Assembly (NCBI GenBank): GCA_024280855.1
Contig: JAJRPG010000102.1
Span: 36,104 to 100,103 of the forward strand
DNA from: Planctomycetota bacterium
GTDB lineage: Bacteria; Planctomycetota; Phycisphaerae; UBA1845
Direction: 5' to 3'
Length of the DNA: 64,000 nucleotides
Shown: piece after piece, positions 1-7,077 of the stretch
Layout of the letters: the number at the start of each line of letters is the position of its first letter
Numbering within the stretch: position 1 is the stretch's first letter
Notes under the pieces: model-generated
What the model was told of the DNA's origin: nothing
Database searches by the model: none
The model's input: only the letters and a program-made list of their open reading frames with translations
Translations under genes and position numbers: made by a program

Positions 1-113
1 TATTCGGCGAGCATCCGACGAGTGACGAGTTGGTGGCAAAAAAAGCAGAGTTGCGTCGTGCGTGCGTGAAAATCGTGGAAGATGTCAGAGCGTTAATCGG
101 CGCAGGCGTATAA
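1..113 (+). CDS. C-terminal end of a truncated gene, function unknown
   Basis: An open frame enters from the left edge and ends with TAA at 111-113, giving 36 visible residues that end in ALIGAGV. The fragment is charged and helical in character (KKAELRRACVKIVEDVRAL). It lies 48 bp from the stop of the convergent rsmE. The fragment is too short to assign to a family; codon use looks like the neighbouring genes, so it is probably a real gene end. Confidence 0.55.
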   Translation, partial: FGEHPTSDELVAKKAELRRACVKIVEDVRALIGAGV

Positions 114-161
114 AGGTATGAGCCGCATGCTTCAGCTCGCGCGGTGCTCGAATGTGTGCGT

Positions 162-878
162 TCAAATCCCCAATGACGCGACCAGCGAGCAAGCGGCCAT
201 CGCTGCTGTTTCGGTGCGCAGTATCGTGGGGGCAAGCGTGGTTGATGCCAGGCCCGCGTCACGAGCTTGGGTGCGTTCCTCATCTGACCAGCCGCCTTCC
301 GGGCCGATGATCGCCAATACTGATAGGGGTTTATCTGTTGAGAGGTATTGGGCGAAAGACTTCGCTTCGTCGGATTTATCCAGAAACAATGCCAGGTCGA
401 AGTCATTCGCCTGAGCGATAACCAAGGCAAAAGTTTGGGCGGTTTTGATCTGTGGTAGCCAATTACGTCCGCACTGTTTCGCGGCTTCGATGGTGCGCCG
501 GGTCCATTTATCTGCCGCGCCTTGGCCTGGTTGTGCGACGCCTCGATCGGTCTGAATGGCCCAAATACCTGCGACGCCGAGTTCGGTACATTTTTCAATG
601 AGGTATCCCTGCCGATGCGTGCGCGGCATAGAGACAGCCAGCGTGAGCCGACAGGGCAGATCATAGGCCATTTGGTCTATTTGCTGCACAGATATCACAG
701 TTTCGCGTTTGGATACTCGGTCGAGTATGCCGTCTGCAATGTTTCCGGCGCCGTCGAAAAGTCTGACTTCATGGCCGGGTTGTAATCGGAGCGCGTTGGT
801 GGCATGGTGAGATTCTTCTGCGGATAAGCGGTTTAATCCGACTTGAAGGTCTGAGCAGTAGAGTCTTTTCACAGGCAT
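162..878 (-). CDS. rsmE: 16S rRNA (uracil-1498-N3)-methyltransferase RsmE
   Basis: A 238-residue SPOUT-class RNA methyltransferase, the usual length for RsmE. It should methylate N3 of U1498 in 16S rRNA with S-adenosylmethionine in the cytoplasm. Visible family marks are the N-terminal PUA-like part with HH at residues 24-25 followed by NALRL, the central CTELGV segment, and the knot region with GPEGGWS near residue 191 and LRTETA near residue 222, which form the cofactor-binding trefoil knot. The ATG at 876-878 fits the normal N-terminus (MPVKRLYC). The gene stands alone, converging on the fragment at 1-113 and diverging from the acidic protein at 1033. Confidence 0.95.
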   Translation of the reverse strand: MPVKRLYCSDLQVGLNRLSAEESHHATNALRLQPGHEVRLFDGAGNIADGILDRVSKRETVISVQQIDQMAYDLPCRLTLAVSMPRTHRQGYLIEKCTELGVAGIWAIQTDRGVAQPGQGAADKWTRRTIEAAKQCGRNWLPQIKTAQTFALVIAQANDFDLALFLDKSDEAKSFAQYLSTDKPLSVLAIIGPEGGWSDEERTQARDAGLASTTLAPTILRTETAAMAACSLVASLGI

Positions 879-1032
879 ATAGGCGATTATCGCTAAACCA
901 CTGACGCCGACAAGCTCAGGTTCGGGGCTGCTTGGACCGATAAGAATGGCTAGGGCGTGGTATCGGTTCGCGCCTGAGAATTGGCCAGGTGCTTGTGAAC
1001 AGGGATTGTGAGAATATCAACCGAATCGGATT

Positions 1033-1932
1033 TTGTTACCAGTGGCTAAGGACGCAGAAAACAACGAACTTCCAAGCGTAGATCAGCTTGATGCGCTGTT
1101 GGAGGAAGCCAGCGCGTTAGCGGAAGATCTGTCGCTGGAAATCGCGGGTGATGATCCTTTCCAGGGGATAGCCGACGTGGATCATGCCGACGACGAGTCG
1201 GCAGATGATGATGCCGGGATTCCTACCGTTGATGAGCAGCTAGAATCTGTTGGCGAATTAATTACAGAGACGCAGTTTGCGCTTGGGGCCGAGGCTCCTG
1301 CGAGCGGCGAAAATGAACCTTCAGCTTCTGCTGATGACATTCCAGATTTCATGGCGGAGTTGGCTTCACCGGAGCAAGGTGCATCTGATAGCGCCGCGCC
1401 GGATGCTTCTGCGGATGCTATTCCTGATTTTATGCAGGAGTTCACAGAGCCGGCTGCAGATGCTTCTGCTGACGGTGTGCCGCAACCTGATAGTCCATCC
1501 AGTTCGATTGATGACATTCCGGATTTCATGGCTGATCTTGCTATGTCAGAAGATGAGCAGGCCGTGCCACAAGATTCGCCAGCTTCTGTGGCGGTAGACG
1601 AGAGTCCCAAGCTTGGCAAGGTGGGCACATCGTTTGAAAGTGTGGCAGCTTCGCCTGTCAGTGAGTCAGATTCTGTCGCCCAAGCGGGGGCCATCACATC
1701 ACGCATTCCCAAGTGGATCCCTATTCACCTGATAAAGAAAATTCCCGTGGCGAAGGTCCGTGACGTTTCCCTGGCACTGGCTATTAAGGTTGTTGAGAAA
1801 GGCGTAGATTTATTAGAGGTCGTTGATCGTCCGACCGAGAAGATTGGCTATAAACCTCGACAGTTGATTGGATTGATTGCTATTTCGACGCTTGGGACGG
1901 CGCTGGTTGTTTTTGCAATTTCTATGTTTTAG
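1033..1932 (+). CDS. acidic protein with IPDFM repeats and a C-terminal membrane anchor, unknown function
   Basis: A 299-residue protein I do not recognise. Residues 1-190 are strongly acidic and rich in Ala, Ser, Asp and Glu. They hold three near-identical motifs, DDIPDFMAEL (about 101-110), AIPDFMQEF (about 129-137) and DDIPDFMADL (about 160-169), separated by disordered-looking linkers. Residues 215-275 are basic and helical, and the last 22 residues form one hydrophobic segment ending SMF, so it is probably tail-anchored with the acidic part in the cytoplasm. The start is uncertain: TTG at 1033 opens the frame and GTG at 1042 is an alternative; no strong ribosome binding site is seen. The regularly spaced short motif suggests a linear docking motif for a partner protein; this is inference. 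Confidence 0.75.
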   Translation: MLPVAKDAENNELPSVDQLDALLEEASALAEDLSLEIAGDDPFQGIADVDHADDESADDDAGIPTVDEQLESVGELITETQFALGAEAPASGENEPSASADDIPDFMAELASPEQGASDSAAPDASADAIPDFMQEFTEPAADASADGVPQPDSPSSSIDDIPDFMADLAMSEDEQAVPQDSPASVAVDESPKLGKVGTSFESVAASPVSESDSVAQAGAITSRIPKWIPIHLIKKIPVAKVRDVSLALAIKVVEKGVDLLEVVDRPTEKIGYKPRQLIGLIAISTLGTALVVFAISMF

Positions 1933-1999
1933 TATTTACGCGCGTCTAGGTCAGGCTATTGCTTGCCGACAATGCTTGTATCGACTCGCGCCAAATTGA

Positions 2000-3163
2000 T
2001 TACTCCGCATAGCAAGGGCCTTCGCCCGTCCTCATGCAGCGAAGAACGGTCTCCATTAGTGGACGTACTGAGCGAATATTACGTTCTGTTTTTAGTTGGT
2101 CCTCTATAAAGTCGCCGACTTCCACATTACCAGCCGAGACTGTAGACCATAACGCTCCCACCAACCAAAGTCGAACAGCCGCATCTGGTTCGCCAGGTAT
2201 CATCTGCATGAGTATGTCGCGGGCGACCGCTTTTTCGTCTGGCGACCCCGTTTCGGAAATGTGATTGAAGCGATTACCAATTTCTCGACGAATCAACAGG
2301 CTCTGCTTATCAGAAGCATCCACTTGATTATCGAAAAAGTCAGCCGCTAACTGTTCCGGCGATAACGCATCGACTATGGCTTCGTAGTCTCGCACACGTT
2401 GCCATTCGGACGCGTCTGGATTCTCCCGTCGCGCTTGTCCTGCCACTATGCCGGGGGCAAGGTAAGGCTCCTTTTCCTTAACACTTGGGTCAGCAAGATG
2501 TTTATTATACGCAATGTGTCCGCGCATCGTTGAACTCTCAGCCGAAGCAAGCAGTTCATCGCACAAACTCATAAATTCCTTAGAATTCATCCGTTTGCGT
2601 AGCATGTCTATCGCACGCTGCCGTTGATATTTGTCCGAATTGTATCGTGCGTGTTGCTGTAATATATCGACGGAACTTTCCGAATTGAACTGAGATGAAA
2701 CGGACGGTTCACTTGAATCTTCCTCAGACCAGTCAACGTACTCATCTAAGTCATCGAGGGGAACAATTTCACCTGGCGCGCCAGTCGCTCGTTGCTTAGG
2801 ATCAAGAATAACGAGGGTCGGAAATTTCTTTATTCGAAACTGCCTATACGCCTTCGATTCCGCGCCTACCAAAAATCGGAGGTGTTTCTCTTTGACGTAT
2901 TTCTCAACGCGCGTTGATGATTCCGCCGACAGGCCCATTGCGACGATGTCTCGTTTATTCCTCAATTTATTCAATTGCGAAACATATCGTCGCGTTTCTT
3001 TCTCACCTCGCACTGTAGAGAAAAATAGCACCACATACGTTCGCTTGTCAGGAACGCGCATGGTATGCGGATTGATCCAATGCTTGGCAGTAATTTCGGT
3101 CGGCTTATTGCCCGTGCTTGGTAAGCACAAAAAGGCGACAGCAATCGTATAAAATATGGTCAT
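2000..3163 (-). CDS. exported protein with a thioredoxin-like fold lacking the CXXC motif
   Basis: A 387-residue protein. The start is taken at the ATG at 3161-3163, which gives a signal peptide (TIFYTIAVAFLCLPSTG); six in-frame codons upstream look non-coding. Residues about 40-135 read as a thioredoxin/TlpA-like domain: a VVLFFST strand, a central helix, then KFPTLVILDP with the cis-proline expected of the fold. Where thioredoxins carry CXXC this protein has STVRGEKE, so it cannot do thiol-disulfide exchange in the usual way. The remaining 230 residues are helical, with HEAT-like spacing, and contain no motif I can name. It probably acts in the periplasm as a binding or scaffold protein. 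Confidence 0.7.
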   Translation of the reverse strand: MTIFYTIAVAFLCLPSTGNKPTEITAKHWINPHTMRVPDKRTYVVLFFSTVRGEKETRRYVSQLNKLRNKRDIVAMGLSAESSTRVEKYVKEKHLRFLVGAESKAYRQFRIKKFPTLVILDPKQRATGAPGEIVPLDDLDEYVDWSEEDSSEPSVSSQFNSESSVDILQQHARYNSDKYQRQRAIDMLRKRMNSKEFMSLCDELLASAESSTMRGHIAYNKHLADPSVKEKEPYLAPGIVAGQARRENPDASEWQRVRDYEAIVDALSPEQLAADFFDNQVDASDKQSLLIRREIGNRFNHISETGSPDEKAVARDILMQMIPGEPDAAVRLWLVGALWSTVSAGNVEVGDFIEDQLKTERNIRSVRPLMETVLRCMRTGEGPCYAE

Positions 3164-3266
3164 GTGTAGCTCTATCCACAAATATTATAAGTCGCTAAAG
3201 CAAAAAACTACTCGACACAAACATTATTGTATATAGCCCGAATCAAGCGTTCAAATTCGGTACAAG

Positions 3267-3509
3267 CTAATTTATTTTAATACCTTCCGCAGCACAGTAG
3301 TTATCACATTTTGCTTGTTTAGTTCCGGAATAAGCACTACAACTAGTTCCACAAGACCCGTTTTTGCAGCACTGACTACATTGCGAAGATTCGCTTGGCG
3401 ACTTACAGCTAGATACGCAACTGTCCGCAACAGCGTAACCTGTCAAGACAAATAAGCACAGTCCCAAGAATACTGCAATTACGATTGATTTGCTTCATTT
3501 CATTGTCAT
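3267..3509 (-). CDS. small cysteine-rich secreted peptide, frame interrupted by UGA at codon 5
   Basis: The frame encodes a signal peptide (hydrophobic stretch SIVIAVFLGLCLFVLTG, then AVA before the likely cut) and a mature part of about 50 residues with nine cysteines, including CSQCC, CGTSC and KCDNYC. An AGGAG box at 3516-3520 sits six bases before the ATG at 3507-3509. From there the frame reads Met-Thr-Met-Lys and then TGA at 3495-3497. Downstream of the TGA the frame is open, with a complete signal peptide and no other ATG; the first alternative starts are ATT or the TTG at 3465-3467, which would cut into the hydrophobic core. Either the gene is disrupted by a point change or sequence error, or the UGA is read through. 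I consider a nonsense change or sequence error more likely. The cysteine pattern suggests a disulfide-rich exported peptide. Confidence 0.55.
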
Positions 3510-3911
3510 GATCTACTCCTGTATGATGGCATTAAAACTTTCCTCAGACACCTGTTTGACTTTGAAAGCCAACTGAAGCTGCAAATCTACCCCCCCCAGA
3601 TATTGTCAAGAGAATATTTTAGCAATTTCATGTGGAGAGTGCCAACATATGTGTCACTTTGGTAGAATTCTATATAATGTGTTGGCAAGGTGGCCCATAC
3701 CCTTCTTTTTGGACATGGGGGAGTCGATGATTATTGTAGTTCCAGGTTCATGCCAGCTATATGCAAGAATAATCATGATGACGACTGAACAGTTGATTGA
3801 TACTGCCTGTTGATTGCGAGCATCCTTCCCCCACCCTTTGCCAGTAGGCAAACAATGGGGCATCCGATGCGAAGAATGGATATCCGATGAAAAGCTTGGA
3901 ATGAATCATGA
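3510..3911. other. intergenic region without a supported gene
   Basis: About 400 bp between the Cys-rich peptide and yidD. The AGGAG box at 3516-3520 belongs to the peptide gene. A homopolymer of eight C occurs near 3590. The right half (3800-3890) carries remnants resembling the palindrome seen intact at 13912-13947 (ggggcatccgatgcgaagaatgg). The 69-codon open frame on the minus strand here lacks a binding site and recognisable protein character. Confidence 0.5.
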
Positions 3912-4163
3912 ATGCGTAGCCGAGGTGTGATAGTTCGTGCGTTGATTTGGCTTTGCGTGTTTATTATTCGGGCATATCAAGTTCTGCTGCGTCCATTTCT
4001 CATTGGTCAGTGTAAGTTTTATCCCACCTGTAGCGAGTACGGCGTTGAAGCCCTATCCACGCATGGCCCGTGGAGGGGCGGTCTACTCACCGTTAGCCGT
4101 GTTTGTCGCTGCCATCCCTTCTCCGCTGGAGGAATTGACCCTGTCCCGCCGCGAAAAACGTGA
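3912..4163 (+). CDS. yidD: membrane protein insertion efficiency factor YidD
   Basis: An 83-residue YidD-family protein, full length. The family's conserved core is present: RAYQVLLRPFLIGQCKFYPTCSEYGVEAL followed by the GGLLTVSRVCRCHPF segment and GIDPVP; shown here in pieces, the key marks are the two cysteines of CKFYPTC and the CRCHPF cysteines. The protein is an amphipathic membrane-associated factor that helps insertion of inner-membrane proteins together with YidC. In many bacteria it sits in the rpmH-rnpA-yidD-yidC cluster; here it is alone, with none of those genes within reach. The ATG at 3912 has only a weak upstream GGA. Confidence 0.93.
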   Translation: MRSRGVIVRALIWLCVFIIRAYQVLLRPFLIGQCKFYPTCSEYGVEALSTHGPWRGGLLTVSRVCRCHPFSAGGIDPVPPRKT

Positions 4164-4265
4164 GCCTGTCTTTTAGTTCGGAGATATAGGACGTAAATAT
4201 CTCACACAGCCTCTCTAGTCGTCCGAAAAACCTGTGTGGAATATCAGCGTTGAATGCTCATTATT

Positions 4266-4359
4266 GAGCCGCAGGCTTCAGCCTGCGCGGATTCAAGATG
4301 TCATGGCGCTGCCGGTGTGTGGGCATTCGTACGTCCGCGCGGGCTGGAGCCCGCGGCTC
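4266..4359. repeat. inverted pair of GC-rich palindromic repeats (family A)
   Basis: Two copies of a 25-bp element, gagccgcaggcttcagcctg+cgcgg at 4266-4290 and its inverted form at 4335-4359, face each other across 44 bp. Each copy is itself a palindrome (GCAGGCTTCAGCCTGC type). The same element recurs at 40216, 46081, 46279 and 57062, always between genes, which makes it a REP-like repetitive extragenic palindrome. The pair could form a larger hairpin downstream of yidD. Confidence 0.85.
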
Positions 4360-4391
4360 GGTTGTGAGATAAGTTGAGGGTTTTCCGAAGT

Positions 4392-6065
4392 ATGTCTACT
4401 TTGACTCCCATATCTAGTGACGTAGAGGTGGCACCTTCCGTTGTTGATTATTCAACCAGTGATAGGCAGGCTACGGAGTCGGTTGATAGCGGTGCGTATG
4501 AAAAAATGGTGAGTTGGCTTTGCCCTCGCCTGATGCAGATGCTCGAAACGGCTCAAGACCTGAGTGATGTCAGTGGTCATAGTCGATTAGAGAAGACGCG
4601 ACCTGAGATTCTTTTTCGACAAGCTTCTGCGGCGGCGGCGCTGGCTTGGTACAGTGAGCAACTTGAACAAGGTTCTCTGCGGGCGTCTATTCAGTCGCAT
4701 GTGCGCATGTGGCTAAACCATTGGCAACGGACGCTGCTTCCTAGCGGGCTGCCCGTGTCCAGGCGACATCGACAGAGTCCTTATCTTGGGGCTATTGCTG
4801 GTCAAATAATCCAGTTACTGGATCAAACAAACGATTTCGAAACGCCGTCCCTGATGAGCGATTTGGTTGGCCTGCTTGGTTGGGTTGCTGAAAAAAAGAC
4901 GCGCATCTGTTGGCTTGAGGCGGCTAGTATTTGCGCGTTGGCGGATGGCTTTTTTGTATTGCGCGAAACGCGGTTTCGGGATGCGGCGAAGCGTAGGTTA
5001 GAAATGTTCATGGCCTTGCAAAAAAGCGAGGGCTGGTTCCCGGAGCGAGGTGGTGCGGATATGGGGCGTCATGCGTTGACGCTGGATGCGCTGGCTCGTA
5101 TGCATCAGCAGCTTAACTGGCAAACGCTTGGTCAGCCCTTGGCGCGAGGTATGGCTTTTGCCGGGGCGATGGTTCATCCTGACGGTACGACGGGCGGTGT
5201 GTATAGCGCTTGTCAGACGGGGTTCGCTAGTCCTTATGCCATGGAATGTATGTCTACCGTGTCGGCTGATGCCGCGCGGATGGCAGCGGCGTATCGCGTG
5301 CGTTTGTCTCGACTAAGTGGTCAACATTTAATGAGTTGGCACGATGACGTGTGTGCGATTTTAGCCTCTCGGTTTGCCCTATCTGGTGAGCTTGGTAGGC
5401 CAGCGTTTCCTGCTTTGCATGCTGGTGACGTCAATTCATCAAAGCCTGCTCACTTTCCTAAAGCTGGGCTAATCGTGCATCATAATCGTCATTATCATGT
5501 CGTGGTGGCGTACAAATTTGGCGGGGCAATCCACTTAACATGGGCGAAGCAAGATCATGTACTGAGTGATCCGGGGATTGCAGTTTCGTTTGCTCATCGA
5601 AGCCGTAGTGCGACGCGATGGCAGCCCAACGCGCATGTGGATGTAGCTGATGATGCGGTGGATATTTACGGTATTCTTGGAAAGTGTCCCAGGGATCGTA
5701 TGCCACGCAGGAACTGGCTTGCTCAAATTTTTCGGCAGCGTCGGGGCAAGAAGAATGCCCGGCTGATATTACCGCCGAAGCTTGGAAAACGCTCGCACGC
5801 TATAGACTACGACCGCTTAGCCCATGACCATTATCAAAGACGAATCGAGTTTCTTGAAGATGGTATCCGGATTGTGGACCAATTGCATTGCCGGTTGCGA
5901 TGCGAGTCAGCTATGTTGCAAGCTTCGATGTATGCCCATGCTAATCGGTTTGTGGATCGAGCCGGGGCGGCTTGCTCGGAATGTGAACCTATCATTGTAG
6001 AAGGCGGACGACACTTACAAATCACCCGCACCTATCGCCACGGCACATTGGTCGATGCGACGTAG
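4392..6065 (+). CDS. uncharacterised protein, possible alpha-helical toroid plus beta domain
   Basis: A 557-residue protein without signal peptide or membrane segment. The ATG at 4392 is preferred; a TTG six codons upstream also fits the frame. Residues 30-320 are a run of amphipathic helices with aromatic-rich turns (AAALAWYSEQ, GWVAEKKTR, SEGWFPERGGADMGRHALTLDAL). This resembles the alpha/alpha toroid of polysaccharide lyases and heparinase-like proteins. The remainder is strand-rich (HHNRHYHVVVAYKFGG, EFLEDGIRIVDQLHC), as expected for the beta-sandwich that follows the toroid in that superfamily. I do not see a catalytic signature that would settle the assignment, so an enzyme role on uronic acid polymers is only a suggestion. 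Cytoplasmic by lack of a signal. Confidence 0.7.
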   Translation: MSTLTPISSDVEVAPSVVDYSTSDRQATESVDSGAYEKMVSWLCPRLMQMLETAQDLSDVSGHSRLEKTRPEILFRQASAAAALAWYSEQLEQGSLRASIQSHVRMWLNHWQRTLLPSGLPVSRRHRQSPYLGAIAGQIIQLLDQTNDFETPSLMSDLVGLLGWVAEKKTRICWLEAASICALADGFFVLRETRFRDAAKRRLEMFMALQKSEGWFPERGGADMGRHALTLDALARMHQQLNWQTLGQPLARGMAFAGAMVHPDGTTGGVYSACQTGFASPYAMECMSTVSADAARMAAAYRVRLSRLSGQHLMSWHDDVCAILASRFALSGELGRPAFPALHAGDVNSSKPAHFPKAGLIVHHNRHYHVVVAYKFGGAIHLTWAKQDHVLSDPGIAVSFAHRSRSATRWQPNAHVDVADDAVDIYGILGKCPRDRMPRRNWLAQIFRQRRGKKNARLILPPKLGKRSHAIDYDRLAHDHYQRRIEFLEDGIRIVDQLHCRLRCESAMLQASMYAHANRFVDRAGAACSECEPIIVEGGRHLQITRTYRHGTLVDAT

Positions 6066-6120
6066 CTAATAAGTTTACGATACTATGTGGCTGCGTTCTT
6101 AATGGGCAAAATAATTTGCT

Positions 6121-6582
6121 CTAAGAATCGTCCTGTGGGAACACCCAATCGCTGCCGGCTGGGGCGTAGTCTAGTAATTCGCCGTCGGTAAAATATAGGG
6201 CGATTTCCGATGCGGCTGCTTCTGGTGAGTCGCTGCCGTGTACCAGGTTGAAGGAACGCGATGCGCCGAAGTCGCCGCGAATGGTTCCGGGGTCGGCTTC
6301 AAATCCAAACGTTTGGCCCATGACTTTGCGGGCGATGTCGATGCAGCGATTGCCTTGCAAGCATAGGACGACGACTGGTCCGGAGGTGATGTAGTTGATG
6401 AGTCCGGGGTAGAAAGGTCTTTCCTTATGCGGGGCGTAATGGGTCTCGGCTAAGCTTCGCTCGATATGCATAAGCTTCATGCCGGCGATGCCAAGACCTT
6501 TGTCTTCGAAGCGTTGGAGTACGCGGCCAATGAGTCGTCGTTGGATGGTGTCTGGTTTGAGAATGATTAGCGTGCGTTCCAA
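6121..6582 (-). CDS. ndk: nucleoside diphosphate kinase
   Basis: A 153-residue Ndk that transfers the gamma phosphate of ATP to nucleoside diphosphates through a phosphohistidine. The family blocks are all present: ERTLIILKPD at the N-terminus, RPFYPGLINYI, the GTIRGDFG loop and NLVHGSDSPE, whose His is the phosphorylated residue. The start is a TTG at 6580-6582, supported by AAGGA seven bases upstream and by the exact N-terminus of the family. It is a single gene on the minus strand, convergent with the toroid-like gene. Confidence 0.96.
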   Translation of the reverse strand: MERTLIILKPDTIQRRLIGRVLQRFEDKGLGIAGMKLMHIERSLAETHYAPHKERPFYPGLINYITSGPVVVLCLQGNRCIDIARKVMGQTFGFEADPGTIRGDFGASRSFNLVHGSDSPEAAASEIALYFTDGELLDYAPAGSDWVFPQDDS

Positions 6583-6740
6583 TTTTCTGTCCTTTCAAAG
6601 CGATTTCTAGCTATGTCCCAGTGACAATGCAGGGCGGGTAATCTAGGCAGATAGGCTGGATTCGTCAAGAATATGGCTGGGAAGTAGTGGGTTCGGGGTA
6701 TAGGGCAATTTTGTTGTATCGTGTGGATGAAGGCGCATGA

Positions 6741-6818
6741 CAGAACCGCGCCCGTAAGGAAGCGGCTTCTTTGGCGGCGCAAGTACACAATGGCCGCTTC
6801 CTTACGGGCGCGGTTCTG
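6741..6818. repeat. perfect 25-bp inverted repeat
   Basis: The left arm at 6741-6765 (cagaaccgcgcccgtaagga+agcgg) is the exact reverse complement of the right arm at 6794-6818, with a 28-bp spacer. The arms would form a very stable hairpin in RNA of either strand. No T tract follows, so it is not a classical terminator. It is probably another of the extragenic palindromes of this genome, in a two-copy inverted arrangement like those at 4266 and 46081. Confidence 0.9.
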
Positions 6819-7020
6819 ATAAGGCAATTATCGCGGGGAGTGTGCTAAGATAATCCGAGCAGCGAGCGCGAGCGACCTGTGTCTTTGGGGTGGAATACCG
6901 GCTGCAAAGAAGCTGGGTAATTGTAAGGTTTCTAAACGTCTGAAGACACCGGGCGCTGGCGCTACCGGCTCGGTTTAGGTGTACGTTGCTTGTGAACCTA
7001 AGAGTGACAAAACATTCGAA

Positions 7021-7055
7021 AGACACGGGTAAGCTCTCGCTTACCCATGCCACCC
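7021..7055. repeat. palindromic repeat, family B
   Basis: The sequence acacgggtaagc-n-gcttacccatgccaccc is a short palindrome with a directional tail. The same layout appears at 40254-40288 (inverted) and, diverged, at 59195-59250 and 63529-63563. All copies lie between genes. This one ends 22 bp before the stop of the S41 protease gene. Confidence 0.75.
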
Positions 7056-7077
7056 GTAATTCTAGAATGATTATGTT

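Larger units (their letters stand above)
6583..7077. other. intergenic region with two palindromic repeats
   Basis: Nearly 500 bp between ndk and the S41 protease. It contains the perfect 25-bp inverted repeat at 6741-6818 and a family-B repeat at 7021-7055, both annotated separately. Between them (6830-7000) there is nothing I can name. Open frames here read through the repeats and look spurious. Confidence 0.5.

Noticed and set aside
1182..1712. 176-codon Ser/Ala-rich minus-strand frame
   Set aside because: Antisense shadow of the acidic IPDFM protein; composition follows from the acidic codons on the other strand.
3495..3497. Selenocysteine reading of the UGA in the Cys-rich peptide gene
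   Set aside because: The position is in a signal-peptide N-region with no redox context, and the nearest hairpin (CAGT/ACTG around a 9-base loop beginning AT) is weak compared with bSECIS rules. A nonsense change or sequence error is more likely.
6567..6827. 86-codon frame over the 25-bp inverted repeat
   Set aside because: It runs through the repeat and has no binding site or family features.
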